Assembly (NCBI RefSeq): GCF_000725545.1
Contig: NZ_JNZP01000029.1
Coordinates: 171,667 to 235,666, forward strand
Source of the DNA: Streptomyces exfoliatus
GTDB taxonomy: Bacteria; Actinomycetota; Actinomycetes; Streptomycetales; Streptomycetaceae
DNA length: 64,000 nt
Reading direction: 5' to 3'
Shown here: one piece after another, positions 9,339-17,792 of the stretch
Position numbering within the stretch: the first letter of the stretch is position 1
Layout: every line of letters starts with the position of its first letter
Made by a program: the position numbers and the translations under genes
The notes under the pieces: generated by a model
What the model was told of the DNA's origin: nothing
The model's input: only the letters and a program-made list of their open reading frames with translations
Databases searched by the model: none

Positions 9339-9362
9339 TGACATCACCACCGTACGATGTCA
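9339..9362. promoter_or_regulatory. Inverted repeat upstream of the GntR gene
   Basis: Perfect 7-bp arms TGACATC (9339-9345) and GATGTCA (9356-9362) with a 10-bp spacer lie between the dehydrogenase stop and the GntR start. ATGTCAC in this repeat also occurs in the deaminase-gene operator (12737-12750), so autoregulation by the GntR protein is plausible. Confidence 0.45.
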
Positions 9363-10745
9363 CGCCGCGGGGCCCGCCGGTGCCAGGGTGTAGGTCCGGC
9401 CGGAGGTGTAGAACTCCAGGGCCGCCCCGCCCTGCTCGCGCGCCCCCTGGCTGGACTGCTTGGCGCCGCCGAACGGCAGGTGGAAGTCGACGCCGGTGGA
9501 CGGGGCGTTGATCCGGATCATGCCGGTGTCGAGCAGGTCGAGGCCGGTCAGGGCCGTGTTCAGATCGGCGGTGTGGACCGAGGTGACCAGGCCGTACGGA
9601 ACGGAGTTGGTGATCCGGACCGCGTGGGCGAGGTCGTCGGCGGCCAGCAGGGAGGCGACGGGTCCGAAGACCTCCTCGCGCAGCAGCCGGTGCCCCGGGT
9701 CGACCTTCTCGACGAGGGTCGGGGCCGTGTACCAGCCGGTCCTGTCGGGCACGGTGCCGCCCGCGAGGACGGAGAGTCCCCGGCCGGCCTCGGCGGTCCG
9801 GTCGCGGGCCGCCTCGTGGATGAGGGGCCCGCACACGGTGGCCGGGTCGGCCGGGTCGCCGACGGGGAGGGCGCGCAGCGCCTCGGAGAGCGCCTCGCGC
9901 AGCGGGTCGAGGGCGGCGCCGACCGCGACGACGCGGCTGGTGGCGGTGCACTTCTGGCCCGCGTACCCGGCGATGGAGGCGGCGATGTGGGCGGCCGCCT
10001 GTCCGATGTCCGCGTCCGGCAGGACGAGGGCCGCGTTGAGGCCGCCCATCTCGGCCTGTACGGGGATGCCTCGGGCGGTCGCGGCCCGGACCACGGACCG
10101 GCCGACGGGGGTGGAGCCGGTGAAGGAGACGACGTCGGCGGCGGAGACGACCGCGTTGCCTTCGGTCGCCCCGCCGGGCAGGACGGTGAACACCGACGCG
10201 GGCAGGGCCTGCCGCACGATCTCCGCCAGGCGCAGGGCGCACGCCGTGGCCTCGGGTGCGGGCTTGAGGACGACCGTGTTCCCCGCGGCGAGGGCCGGGG
10301 CGGCCTTCCAGGTGGGGATGGCGAAGGGGAAGTTCCAGGGGGTGACGAGCCCGGCCACGCCGTGGGGTCGCCGGCGGGTCAGGAGCAGTCCGGGTCCCGC
10401 CGCGGTCTCGTGGACGGCGCCGGTCGCCTCGAACGGGGCCTGGGCGTAGTACCGCCAGATCGCGACGGTCCTGGCCACCTCCGCCCTCGCCTCGCTGAGC
10501 GGCTTGCCCACCTCGCGTACGGCCAGGTCGGCCAGTTCACCGGCGGCGGACTCGATGCCGGCGGCGACGGCGGCCAGGGCGGCCGAGCGGGCGGCGGCGC
10601 CGGCGAGCAGCCAGCCCGGCTGCGCCGCCCTGGCCCGTTCGACGGTGTCGACCGCCGCGAAGGCGCCGGGTGCCGGGATCCGCAGGAGGACGTCGGCCGG
10701 GTCGGCCGGGTTGTGGGAGGTGACGGTGGGAGCTGCGTCGGTCAC
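9360..10745 (-). CDS. Aldehyde dehydrogenase, probably 2-oxoglutarate semialdehyde dehydrogenase
   Basis: NAD(P)-dependent aldehyde dehydrogenase of 461 aa. Catalytic residues are visible: Asn138 in PWNFPFA, Glu232 in EMGGLNA and the nucleophile Cys266 in GYAGQKCTATS. The C-terminal PFGGAKQSSQGAREQGG matches the dioxopentanoate-dehydrogenase/vanillin-type branch. In hydroxyproline catabolism this enzyme oxidises 2-oxoglutarate semialdehyde (2,5-dioxopentanoate) to 2-oxoglutarate, which is the expected step after the neighbouring deaminase. The GTG start overlaps the epimerase TGA, indicating translational coupling, with GGAGG about 10 bases upstream. The substrate is inferred from context; the family is certain. 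Confidence 0.9.
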   Translation of the reverse strand: MTDAAPTVTSHNPADPADVLLRIPAPGAFAAVDTVERARAAQPGWLLAGAAARSAALAAVAAGIESAAGELADLAVREVGKPLSEARAEVARTVAIWRYYAQAPFEATGAVHETAAGPGLLLTRRRPHGVAGLVTPWNFPFAIPTWKAAPALAAGNTVVLKPAPEATACALRLAEIVRQALPASVFTVLPGGATEGNAVVSAADVVSFTGSTPVGRSVVRAATARGIPVQAEMGGLNAALVLPDADIGQAAAHIAASIAGYAGQKCTATSRVVAVGAALDPLREALSEALRALPVGDPADPATVCGPLIHEAARDRTAEAGRGLSVLAGGTVPDRTGWYTAPTLVEKVDPGHRLLREEVFGPVASLLAADDLAHAVRITNSVPYGLVTSVHTADLNTALTGLDLLDTGMIRINAPSTGVDFHLPFGGAKQSSQGAREQGGAALEFYTSGRTYTLAPAGPAA

Positions 10746-11746
10746 AGGAGGAAGCCTCCGGGGAAGGGGTCGTGCGGGTCGAGGAAGTACTGCGCGGTGC
10801 CGGTGATCCAGGCGCGGCCGGTGACGGTCGGGACGACCGCCGGGATGCCGCCGACCTCCGTCTCGGCGGTGAGCCGGCCGATGAACCGGGTCCCGATGAA
10901 GGACTCGTTGACGAAGTCCCGGCCGAGCGGAAGCTCGCCCCTGGCGTGCAGCTGGGCCATGCGTGCCGAGGTGCCGGTGCCGCACGGGGAGCGGTCGAAC
11001 CAGCCGGGGTGGATGGCCATCGCGTGCCGTGAGTGCAGGGCGTCCGAGCCGGGCGCGGTGAGGTGGACGTGCTTGAGCCCGGCGATCTCCTGCCGCGTCG
11101 GGTGCGCGGGCCGGTCGGGCGAGGCGTTGATGGCGTCCATGACGGCGAGTCCGGCGGCGAGCAGGTCGTCCTTGCGGTCGCGGTCGAAGGGCAGGCCCAG
11201 GTCGTCCAGGGAGACGAAGGCGTAGAAGTTGCCGCCGTAGGCCAGGTCGTAGGTGACCGTACCGTATCCCGGGACGACCACCTTCCGGTCGAGACCCACG
11301 CAGAACGCGGGCACGTTGGTGAAGGTGGCCGACTTCGCGGCGCCGTCCTCCACCTGGACGTCGACGCTCACGAGTCCCGCCGGGGTGTCGAGCCGGACCG
11401 TCGTCACGGGTTCGACCACCGGCACCATGCCGGTCTCGACGAGGACGGTGGCGACGCCGATGGTGCCGTGCCCGCACATCGGCAGGAGCCCGGAGACCTC
11501 GATGTAGAGGACGCCGTAGTCGGCGTCGGGGCGGGTGGGCGGCTGCAGGATCGCGCCGCTCATCGCCGCGTGACCGCGCGGCTCGAACATCAGGAGCGTA
11601 CGGAGGTGGTCCATGTGCTCGATGAAGTGCAGCCGCTTCTCGGCCATCGTGGCACCGGGAACGACCCCGACGCCGCCGGTGATGACCCGCGTGGGCATGC
11701 CCTCGGTGTGCGAGTCGACGGCGTGGAAGACATGACGCGTACGCAC
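10742..11746 (-). CDS. 4-hydroxyproline 2-epimerase (proline racemase superfamily)
   Basis: A 334-aa cofactor-independent epimerase. The two catalytic cysteines are both present: Cys91 in MCGHGTIG and Cys255 in DRSPCGTGTSA, the Cys/Cys signature of racemases and hydroxyproline epimerases (the LhpA/HypRE group). It would convert trans-4-hydroxy-L-proline, the main collagen imino acid, to cis-4-hydroxy-D-proline, the substrate of the dehydrogenase encoded at 12.8-15.8 kb. It lies 60 bp after the deaminase gene and overlaps the aldehyde dehydrogenase. A second paralogue with the same signature is at 22.7-23.7 kb. Confidence 0.92.
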   Translation of the reverse strand: MRTRHVFHAVDSHTEGMPTRVITGGVGVVPGATMAEKRLHFIEHMDHLRTLLMFEPRGHAAMSGAILQPPTRPDADYGVLYIEVSGLLPMCGHGTIGVATVLVETGMVPVVEPVTTVRLDTPAGLVSVDVQVEDGAAKSATFTNVPAFCVGLDRKVVVPGYGTVTYDLAYGGNFYAFVSLDDLGLPFDRDRKDDLLAAGLAVMDAINASPDRPAHPTRQEIAGLKHVHLTAPGSDALHSRHAMAIHPGWFDRSPCGTGTSARMAQLHARGELPLGRDFVNESFIGTRFIGRLTAETEVGGIPAVVPTVTGRAWITGTAQYFLDPHDPFPGGFLL

Positions 11747-11806
11747 GGGGTTCCTTTCGGTGGAGGGGGTGCCGTGACCGTCGACGACGGCGGTCGGCGG
11801 CGGCGG

Positions 11807-12715
11807 TCAGCGGTGGCCGTCGGCGACGGCCTTCTCGGTCGCGGTGCGCACACCGCTCTCGATCGCGCCGGTGAGCGGGTGCCTCGGCGGACGGGTGGGA
11901 CCGCCCCGGCGGCCCGCGATGTCCATGGACAGCTTGATGGACTGGACGAACTCGGTCTTGGAGTCCCAGCGCAGGAGGGAGTGGAGGGACCTGTAGAGCG
12001 GCACGGCGGTGGCGAGGTCGCCCGCGACGGCCGCGTGGTAGAGCTGGGCGCAGCTCGCGGGGAAGGCGTTGGGGTAGCCGGCGATCCAGCCGACGGCGCC
12101 GGCCACGGCCAGTTCCAGGAGGACGTCGTCGGCGCCGATGAGCAGGTCGAGTTCGGGGGCGAGTTCGGCGATCTCGTACGCCCTGCGGACGTCACCGCTG
12201 AACTCCTTGACGGCGACGATGCTGCCGTCGCCGTGCAGGCGGGCGAGGAGGTCGGGGGTGAGGTCGACCTTGGTGTCGATCGGGTTGTTGTACGCGACGA
12301 CCGGGATGCCCGCGCCCGACACCTCGGAGTAGTGGGCGCGCACGGCCTCCGGGTCGGCGCGGTAGGCGTTGGGCGGCAGGAGCAGGACGGAGCCGCAGCC
12401 GGCCTCCGCGGCCTGCTCGGCCCAGCGGCGGGACTCGGCGCTGCCGTAGGCGGCGACGCCGGGCATGACCCGCGCGCCGTCGCCGGCGGCTTCGACGGCG
12501 GTACGGACCACCTGGGCGCGTTCCTGGTCGGTGAGGGTCTGGTACTCGCCGAGGGAGCCGTTCGGGACGACGCCGTCGCAGCCCTGGGCGATCAGCCAGG
12601 CCACGTGCTCGGCGTAGGCGTCGTGATCGACGGTCAGGTCCTCGCGGAAGGGCAGGGTGGTGGCGACCATGATGCCGCGCCAGGGACGGGTGGGGCTCCA
12701 GTTGGTGTCGCTCAT
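11807..12715 (-). CDS. DHDPS-family 1-pyrroline-4-hydroxy-2-carboxylate deaminase
   Basis: A 302-aa TIM-barrel enzyme of the dihydrodipicolinate synthase / N-acetylneuraminate lyase family. The Schiff-base lysine is Lys170 (SIVAVKEFSGD) and the catalytic tyrosine Tyr142 (VAYNNP). In D-hydroxyproline catabolism a member of this family deaminates 1-pyrroline-4-hydroxy-2-carboxylate to 2-oxoglutarate semialdehyde. The genes on both sides supply its substrate and use its product, so this role is preferred to lysine biosynthesis. It is first in the run deaminase-epimerase-dehydrogenase-GntR, with its own promoter/operator at 12728-12750. ATG is preceded by AAAGGTC. Confidence 0.9.
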   Translation of the reverse strand: MSDTNWSPTRPWRGIMVATTLPFREDLTVDHDAYAEHVAWLIAQGCDGVVPNGSLGEYQTLTDQERAQVVRTAVEAAGDGARVMPGVAAYGSAESRRWAEQAAEAGCGSVLLLPPNAYRADPEAVRAHYSEVSGAGIPVVAYNNPIDTKVDLTPDLLARLHGDGSIVAVKEFSGDVRRAYEIAELAPELDLLIGADDVLLELAVAGAVGWIAGYPNAFPASCAQLYHAAVAGDLATAVPLYRSLHSLLRWDSKTEFVQSIKLSMDIAGRRGGPTRPPRHPLTGAIESGVRTATEKAVADGHR

Positions 12716-12727
12716 GTCGAGGACCTT

Positions 12728-12756
12728 TCTATAGCGTGTGACATTTCACAAGGGGG
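12728..12756 (-). promoter_or_regulatory. Promoter/operator of the deaminase-epimerase-dehydrogenase-GntR operon
   Basis: On the minus strand a -10-like TATAGA lies at 12733-12728, 12 bases before the start codon. The 17 bases upstream of it contain a perfect TGTGA-CATT-TCACA dyad (12737-12750). It contains the TGTGAAAT core also found in the promoters at 15824-15852, 15936-15968 and 26296-26328. The -35 region (CCCCTT) is poor, so activation or another start point is possible. Confidence 0.6.
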
Positions 12757-12757
12757 G

Positions 12758-12785
12758 GAGGAAGGGGCCGCTCGGCCCCTTCCTC
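12758..12785 (-). terminator. Terminator after the D-hydroxyproline dehydrogenase genes
   Basis: Perfect 12-bp arms (12758-12769 and 12774-12785, GGCCCCTTCCTC on the plus strand) with a 4-base loop lie between the FAD-enzyme stop and the deaminase promoter. They divide the minus-strand catabolic genes into two transcription units. Confidence 0.7.
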
Positions 12786-12788
12786 GAG

Positions 12789-12816
12789 TTCGGTCTTCGG
12801 TCTTCGGTCTTCGGTC
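12789..12816. repeat. Four tandem heptamers TTCGGTC
   Basis: Four exact head-to-tail copies of TTCGGTC (12789-12795, 12796-12802, 12803-12809, 12810-12816) lie immediately downstream of the FAD-enzyme gene. The last copy runs into its stop codon. This is a potential slippage-prone microsatellite; a copy-number change would not affect the protein. Confidence 0.9.
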
Positions 12817-14312
12817 TAGGGAGTGCAGGGGCGCGGCGCGGTCGCTCCGGCGGCCTCGGTCTCCGCCCCACCGAGCGCGGCCAGGGTCGCCAGCGGTACG
12901 GGGACGGCGAACGGGCGCCGCTCGGCGGGCGGTTCGGCGGTTCGCCCGTCCGCCGCGAGGCAGGCCACGGCCGATCCGCACATCCGGCCCTGGCACCACC
13001 CCATCCCGGCCCGGGTCAGGAGCTTCACGGTCCGCGCGTCCCGCGCCCCGAGATCGGCGACCGCCTCGCGCACCCGCCCCGCGGTCACCTCCTCGCACCG
13101 GCACACGTCCGTGTCGTCCTCCAGCCAGGCGGACCAGCCGGGGCCCGGGGCGTGCGCGGCGGACATGACGTCCGCGAAGACCCGCATCCGGTCCCGGCGG
13201 CGGCGGAGTTCGCCGACCCGGCCGGCGTCCGCCCGGCGGCCCTTCAGCCGTGCGGCCACCGCCCGTCCGGCCAGCTCCCCCTCGGTGCGGGCGAGTTCGG
13301 CGCCTCCCACGCCGCCGGTCTCACCCGCCGCCCACAGTCCGGGCACCGAGGTCTCCTGGAGGTCGTCCAGAGCGAGGCCGAGGGTGCCGTCGGGCAGCGG
13401 ACGGGTGTCGCAGCCGAGGGCGGTGGCCAGCTCGATCTGGGGGACGAGGCCGTGCCCGACGGCCAGTGCGTCGCAGACGATCCGGCGGCCCGTCCCCCGT
13501 ACGGGCCGCCAGTCGGCGTCGAGGCGGCTGATGGTGACGGCCTCCACCCGGTCGGTGCCGTGCACCTCGGTGACCGCGCTGCGCGGCAGCACCCGCACAC
13601 GGTGCCTGAGCAGCGCGGCCCCGTGCACCAGGGCCTCGGCGGCCTTCGCCGGGTTGGCGGCGAGCACCCGGGGGCTGCGGGCGTACCGCAGATAGCCCGC
13701 GGCCTCGACCACGGCCGGCACCCGCGCGCCGGCCGCGGCGAGCGAGGAGGCGACGGCGAGCAGCAGGGGGCCGCTGCCCGCGACGACGACGCGCCGTCCG
13801 GGCAGCACGAGCCCGGACTTGAGCATGGCCTGCGCTCCCCCGGCGCCGACGACGCCGGGCAGGGTCCAGCCGGGGAAGGGCAGTTGACGCTCGTACGCGC
13901 CGGTGGCGAGGAGCAGTGTCCGGGCGCGGATCAGGGCGGGCGCCTCGGCCGTCCCGTCGGCGCCGGTGACCGCGTGCACGGACCAGGTCCCGTCGGCCTC
14001 GCGCACGGTGGACCACACATGGTGTCCTGAGAGGTGGTCGACGGTGCTCTCGGCGAGGCGTCGCCGCAGGCCGGAGAAGGCGGACCAGGCGTGGTGCAGG
14101 GCCTCGGGGCGTACCGCGCCGAGGGCGGGTGCCGGGTGCCGGTAGAACTGCCCGCCGGACTGTGGCGAGGAGTCCAGCAGGGCGACGGAGAGTCCGAGTT
14201 CGGCGGCGGTGACGGCACCGGCGAGTCCCGCGGAGCCCGCGCCGACGACCGCGAGGTCGTACGGTGCGCGCGGGTCGCGGCCGGTTTCCGCTTCAGACGG
14301 TGAGGCGGTCAT
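12816..14312 (-). CDS. D-hydroxyproline dehydrogenase alpha-like subunit (FAD/NAD(P) plus BFD Fe-S domain)
   Basis: A 498-aa flavoprotein. An N-terminal Rossmann FAD motif VVGAGSAGLAGAVTAAELG starts at about residue 21, and a second nucleotide-binding region VVVAGSGPLLLAVASSLAAAG lies in the middle. The C-terminus has a BFD-like [2Fe-2S] domain with four cysteines (DVCRCEE ... GWCQGRMCG). This architecture is that of the large subunit of heterotrimeric D-hydroxyproline dehydrogenase, opine oxidase and HcnB-like enzymes. Together with the two upstream genes it would oxidise cis-4-hydroxy-D-proline to 1-pyrroline-4-hydroxy-2-carboxylate. Its ATG overlaps the ferredoxin-like gene by 20 bp, indicating coupled synthesis of the subunits. 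Confidence 0.88.
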   Translation of the reverse strand: MTASPSEAETGRDPRAPYDLAVVGAGSAGLAGAVTAAELGLSVALLDSSPQSGGQFYRHPAPALGAVRPEALHHAWSAFSGLRRRLAESTVDHLSGHHVWSTVREADGTWSVHAVTGADGTAEAPALIRARTLLLATGAYERQLPFPGWTLPGVVGAGGAQAMLKSGLVLPGRRVVVAGSGPLLLAVASSLAAAGARVPAVVEAAGYLRYARSPRVLAANPAKAAEALVHGAALLRHRVRVLPRSAVTEVHGTDRVEAVTISRLDADWRPVRGTGRRIVCDALAVGHGLVPQIELATALGCDTRPLPDGTLGLALDDLQETSVPGLWAAGETGGVGGAELARTEGELAGRAVAARLKGRRADAGRVGELRRRRDRMRVFADVMSAAHAPGPGWSAWLEDDTDVCRCEEVTAGRVREAVADLGARDARTVKLLTRAGMGWCQGRMCGSAVACLAADGRTAEPPAERRPFAVPVPLATLAALGGAETEAAGATAPRPCTP

Positions 14313-14607
14313 GGCCGTGCCCTTCCTGGGTGGTGATCGCGTCGCCGGGACGGGCGGGGACCAGGCAGGCGCGACGGTTGGGTTCGCCGTTGACGGTGGC
14401 GAGGCAGTCGTAGCACTGGCCGATGCCGCAGAACGCGCCGCGCGGCCTGCCGCCTTCCCTGGTCGTGCGCCAGGCCAGGATGCCGGCGCCCCAGAGGGCG
14501 GCGGCGACCGTCTGGCCGGGCAGCGCGGTGACGCGCCGGCCGTCGAAGGTGATCTCGAACGGCGGATCGGGCTGTGCCCCGACCAGGTCGGCGGGCGTGC
14601 GGGCCAC
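14293..14607 (-). CDS. D-hydroxyproline dehydrogenase gamma-like subunit ((2Fe-2S) protein)
   Basis: A 104-aa ferredoxin-like protein of the HcnA/SoxA-small-subunit type. The cluster ligands are spaced C-x4-C-x2-C-x12-C (Cys60, 65, 68, 81; FCGIGQCYDC, then RRAC). The preceding FDGRRVTALPGQTVAAALW is the usual beta-grasp entry of (2Fe-2S) dehydrogenase subunits. The GTG at 14607 is chosen over an ATG at 14622 because AGGAGG sits six bases before the GTG, whereas the ATG has no ribosome-binding site. It lies between the two flavoprotein genes, as in heterotrimeric D-hydroxyproline dehydrogenases. Confidence 0.87.
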   Translation of the reverse strand: MARTPADLVGAQPDPPFEITFDGRRVTALPGQTVAAALWGAGILAWRTTREGGRPRGAFCGIGQCYDCLATVNGEPNRRACLVPARPGDAITTQEGHGHDRLTV

Positions 14608-14659
14608 GGGCCCTCCTCTCATGACGGTGACGGTACGGACCTGCCCGTGCGGGCGGGCT

Positions 14660-15817
14660 TCAGGGCGCGGGGGTGGTGAACCGGTCGGGCCGGAACGGAC
14701 GGATGTCGAGGGGCGGCCGGTCGCCGGTCAGGCAGGCCGCGACGATCAGGCCCGTCACCGGCGCCAGGCCGATGCCCGCTCCCTCGTGACCGCAGGCGTG
14801 CAGCAGCCCGTGGACGCGTGGGTCGGGGCCGATCGCGGGCAGGTGGTCCGGCAGATAGGGCCGGAAGCCCAGGTAGGTCCGGATGGCCCGTACGGTGCCG
14901 AGGACCGGGAACAGCCCGACCGCCCCGGCGGCCAGGCGGCCGATGACCTCGGTGGAGAGCGTCCGGTCGAAGCCGACCCGTTCGCGGCTCGCGCCGATGA
15001 GGACCGGTCCCGCGGGGGTGCCCTCGACGACCGCGGAGGTCTGGAGGGCTGCGGAGTCGCTGGCCACGTCGGCCACGTAGTCGGCGGCGTACACCTTGTG
15101 GCGCACCACGCGCGGCAGTGGTTCGGTGACGAGGACGAAGCCTCTGCGGGGCAGCACCGGGAGGTGCACGCCCGCGAGTTCGGCGAGGGCGCCGCCCCAG
15201 GTTCCTGCGGCGTTGACCACGTACGGGGCGTGGAGTTCGCCCCTGGCGGTGCGCACTCCGCGGATCTCTCCGGCCGCGCCGGTGAGGAGGCCGGTGACCT
15301 CCTCGTCCAGGCGCAGCCGGACGCGGTCGCCGCCCGCCCGCAGCAGCTGGGCGGCGGCGTGGGCGGGCATCACCTGGGCGTCCTGCGGATAGAGGAAGCC
15401 GCCGGCGAGCCCGGGAGCGAGGTGGGGCTCCAGGTCGTGGAGCCGGTCCCCGGGGATCTCCCGGGCGGTGACGCCCGCCTTCTCCTGGCGGGCCGCGAAC
15501 TCCCGCAGGGCCCGTGTCCCGGTCTCGTCCGCCGCGACGACGAGGCCGCCCTTGGTCTCGTACTCGATCCGTGAGGGCAGTACGTCGGCGAGCTCCCGCC
15601 ACAACGAGGTGGCGAGGAGGGCGAGTTCGAGTTCCGGGCCCGGTTCCTTGTCGGAGACCAGGAGGTTTCCCTCGCCCGCTCCGGTCGTTCCGCCGGCGAC
15701 GGAACCACGGTCGACGACGGTGACGGAGAGGCCGGCGAGGGCGGCGTAGTAGGCGCAGGCCGCGCCGACGACGCCGGCGCCGACGATGATGACGTCCGAG
15801 GGTTTTCTCGTGGGCAC
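14660..15817 (-). CDS. D-hydroxyproline dehydrogenase beta-like subunit (DadA-type FAD oxidase)
   Basis: A 385-aa FAD-dependent oxidoreductase of the D-amino-acid oxidase/DadA fold. The N-terminal dinucleotide motif is VIIVGAGVVGAACAYYAALAG and the C-terminal FAD-contact segment is HACGHEGAGIGLAPVTG. It is the first gene of the three-gene minus-strand unit and probably carries the imino-acid oxidation site. The GTG start has no Shine-Dalgarno sequence. A good -10 (AATATT) lies exactly six bases upstream, so the mRNA is probably leaderless. Glycine oxidase or sarcosine-oxidase-beta function is the alternative on sequence alone; the neighbours favour D-hydroxyproline. Confidence 0.88.
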   Translation of the reverse strand: MPTRKPSDVIIVGAGVVGAACAYYAALAGLSVTVVDRGSVAGGTTGAGEGNLLVSDKEPGPELELALLATSLWRELADVLPSRIEYETKGGLVVAADETGTRALREFAARQEKAGVTAREIPGDRLHDLEPHLAPGLAGGFLYPQDAQVMPAHAAAQLLRAGGDRVRLRLDEEVTGLLTGAAGEIRGVRTARGELHAPYVVNAAGTWGGALAELAGVHLPVLPRRGFVLVTEPLPRVVRHKVYAADYVADVASDSAALQTSAVVEGTPAGPVLIGASRERVGFDRTLSTEVIGRLAAGAVGLFPVLGTVRAIRTYLGFRPYLPDHLPAIGPDPRVHGLLHACGHEGAGIGLAPVTGLIVAACLTGDRPPLDIRPFRPDRFTTPAP

Positions 15818-15823
15818 AGCAGT

Positions 15824-15852
15824 AATATTTCACATGGCACTGACGTTGCCAA
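15824..15852 (-). promoter_or_regulatory. Leaderless promoter with operator for the dehydrogenase genes
   Basis: Minus-strand -35 TTGGCA (15852-15847), a 17-bp spacer and -10 AATATT (15829-15824), six bases before the GTG. The spacer/-10 junction contains ATGTGAAATATTAC, which shares the ATGTGAAAT core with the collagenase and importer promoters. A bound regulator would cover the -10. Confidence 0.65.
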
Positions 15853-15935
15853 GACCCCGCGTCGGAGCATTCCAGCCCCCGGACCTCCCCTCACGCACCA
15901 TCCGGACACGGATGGGTAACGGAGTCCCCGATGCC

Positions 15936-15968
15936 TTGTCAGTGCAATTTCACATTACTATGTTACAG
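15936..15968 (+). promoter_or_regulatory. Promoter/operator block of the peptide importer (copy 1 of 33-bp inverted repeat)
   Basis: A 33-bp block contains -35 TTGTCA (15936-15941), exactly 17 bp of spacer holding GTGCAATTTCACATTAC, and -10 TATGTT (15959-15964). Transcription would start near 15971, 47 bases before the lipoprotein ATG. The same 33 bp occur without mismatch, inverted, at 26296-26328 before the collagenase; the flanking bases differ, so the block is the conserved unit. Confidence 0.8.
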
Positions 15969-16017
15969 GTCACATTCCAGCCCTCGGCTGTCCGACCGCT
16001 CTCCCGGAGTGACCTTC

Positions 16018-17763
16018 ATGAACAAGCGCACACGCGTCCTCGCCACCGCTCTGGTGACGGCCCTGGCCCTCGGTGCGACCGGCTGCGCCGGCGGCGAGAA
16101 GCCCGACGGCTCCCGGGACCGCGGGAAGAATCCCGCCCTCGCCAACAGCGGCGCCGTCCTCGGCGGGACCCCGCAGAAGGGCGGCACGCTGACCATCCTG
16201 TCCAACCAGGACTTCACCCACCTCGACCCCGCCCGCAACTGGGTGATGGGCGACATGGACTTCGGCACCCGCCTGCTCTACCGCACCCTCCTCACCTACA
16301 AGGCGGAGCCCGGCGCGAAGGGCGGGGAACTCACCACCGACCTCGCCGAGGACCTCGGCGTCTCCTCCAACGGCGCCAAGACCTGGACGTTCACGCTCAA
16401 GCCGGGGCTGAAGTACGAGGACGGCACCCCGATCACCGCCCAGGACGTCAAGTACAACGTCGAGCGGTCCTTCTCCCCCGACCTGCCCGGAGGCCCCGAC
16501 TACGCGGCCCGCTACCTGGTCGGCGCCGAGGGTTACCAGGGCCCCGCGCACGGCAAGCACCTCGACTCCGTGAAGACCCCGGACGACCGCACCATCGTCT
16601 TCGAACTCCGCAAGCCCTTCGCCGAGTTCCCCTACGCCACCGTGCTCCCCACCTTCGCGCCCGTCCCCAAGGCGCAGGACAAGGGACCGCAGTACGACAA
16701 CCGGCCCTTCTCCTCCGGCCCGTACAAGATCGAGTCGTACGCCCGCGACAAGCAGCTCGTCCTCGTGCGCAACACGCACTGGAACGCCTCGACGGACACC
16801 GTGCGCAAGGCGTACCCGGACCGGATCGTCGTCACCATGGGCCTCAAGGCCAACCAGATCGACGACCGTCTCATCACCGCCGCCGGCGCCGACGCCTCCG
16901 CGGTCTCCTGGGACAAGCTGCGCCCCGAGTCCACCCCCAAGGTGCTCACCAAGCCCGACGTCAAGGCGCGGCTCCTCGCCGAGTCGACCAACTGCACCGA
17001 GATGCTCCAGATGCACACCGGCCGCGCGCCCTTCGACGACGTCAGGGTCCGCCGGGCGGTGCAGTACGCCCTGGACCGCGAGGCCGTCCTCACCGCCTCC
17101 GGCGGCCCCGCCCTCAACGACCCGGCCACCGCCCTCATGCCCGGCTCCCTCTTCAGCGGCGGCAAGCAGCCCGACACTCTGAAGATCCCCCTCACCGGCG
17201 ACGTCGAGAAGGCGAAGCAGCTCCTCAAGGAGGCGGGCAAGACCTCCCTCACCACCAGCATCACCGTCTCCAACGGCGACAAGGCCGTCGGCGAGGCCAT
17301 CCAGCAGTCCCTGGGCCGCGCCGGGATCAAGGTCACCATCGAGACCGTCGACCCCTCCGCCTTCTACGACACGATCGGCGACACGAAGAACCGCACGGAC
17401 CTCGCCTACACCGGCTGGTGTCCCGACTTCCCCTCCGGCTCGACCTTCCTCCCCTTCGTCTTCGACGGCCGCTACATCAAGGAGAAGGGCAACTCCGGCA
17501 ACCACTCCCTCTTCCGTGACGACGCCACGATGAAGCGCATGGACGAGATCGCGGCGATGACCGACGCCGAGCAGGCGAACAAGGCCTGGCAGGAGCTCGA
17601 CGCCCAGATCCTGGCCAAGGCCCCGACGGCGCCCGCCGTCGTCGAGCGCAGGCCCCTCCTGGTCGGCACCAACATCGCCGGTGCCTTCGGCCACACCTCC
17701 TTCGGCGGGCAGATCGACTTCGCCACGGTCGGCCTCAAGGACCCCGCGAAGAGCGCGAGCTGA
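16018..17763 (+). CDS. Oligopeptide ABC transporter substrate-binding lipoprotein (SBP_bac_5)
   Basis: A 581-aa extracytoplasmic binding protein of the DppA/OppA family. The lipoprotein signal ends in LGATGC with Cys23 as the lipidated residue. The mature start GGTPQKGGTLTIL and the segment WTFTLKPGLKYEDGTPITAQD are hallmarks of SBP family 5. It captures peptides for the four following transporter genes. ATG at 16018 is chosen for its GGAG 8 bases upstream and the signal sequence; a longer frame from 15931 merely reads through the promoter. Co-regulation with the collagenase predicts collagen-derived, hydroxyproline-containing peptides as ligands, which is an inference. Confidence 0.93.
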   Translation: MNKRTRVLATALVTALALGATGCAGGEKPDGSRDRGKNPALANSGAVLGGTPQKGGTLTILSNQDFTHLDPARNWVMGDMDFGTRLLYRTLLTYKAEPGAKGGELTTDLAEDLGVSSNGAKTWTFTLKPGLKYEDGTPITAQDVKYNVERSFSPDLPGGPDYAARYLVGAEGYQGPAHGKHLDSVKTPDDRTIVFELRKPFAEFPYATVLPTFAPVPKAQDKGPQYDNRPFSSGPYKIESYARDKQLVLVRNTHWNASTDTVRKAYPDRIVVTMGLKANQIDDRLITAAGADASAVSWDKLRPESTPKVLTKPDVKARLLAESTNCTEMLQMHTGRAPFDDVRVRRAVQYALDREAVLTASGGPALNDPATALMPGSLFSGGKQPDTLKIPLTGDVEKAKQLLKEAGKTSLTTSITVSNGDKAVGEAIQQSLGRAGIKVTIETVDPSAFYDTIGDTKNRTDLAYTGWCPDFPSGSTFLPFVFDGRYIKEKGNSGNHSLFRDDATMKRMDEIAAMTDAEQANKAWQELDAQILAKAPTAPAVVERRPLLVGTNIAGAFGHTSFGGQIDFATVGLKDPAKSAS

Positions 17764-17792
17764 AGGAAGGCGAACCGAAGGAAGCCGCCCCG

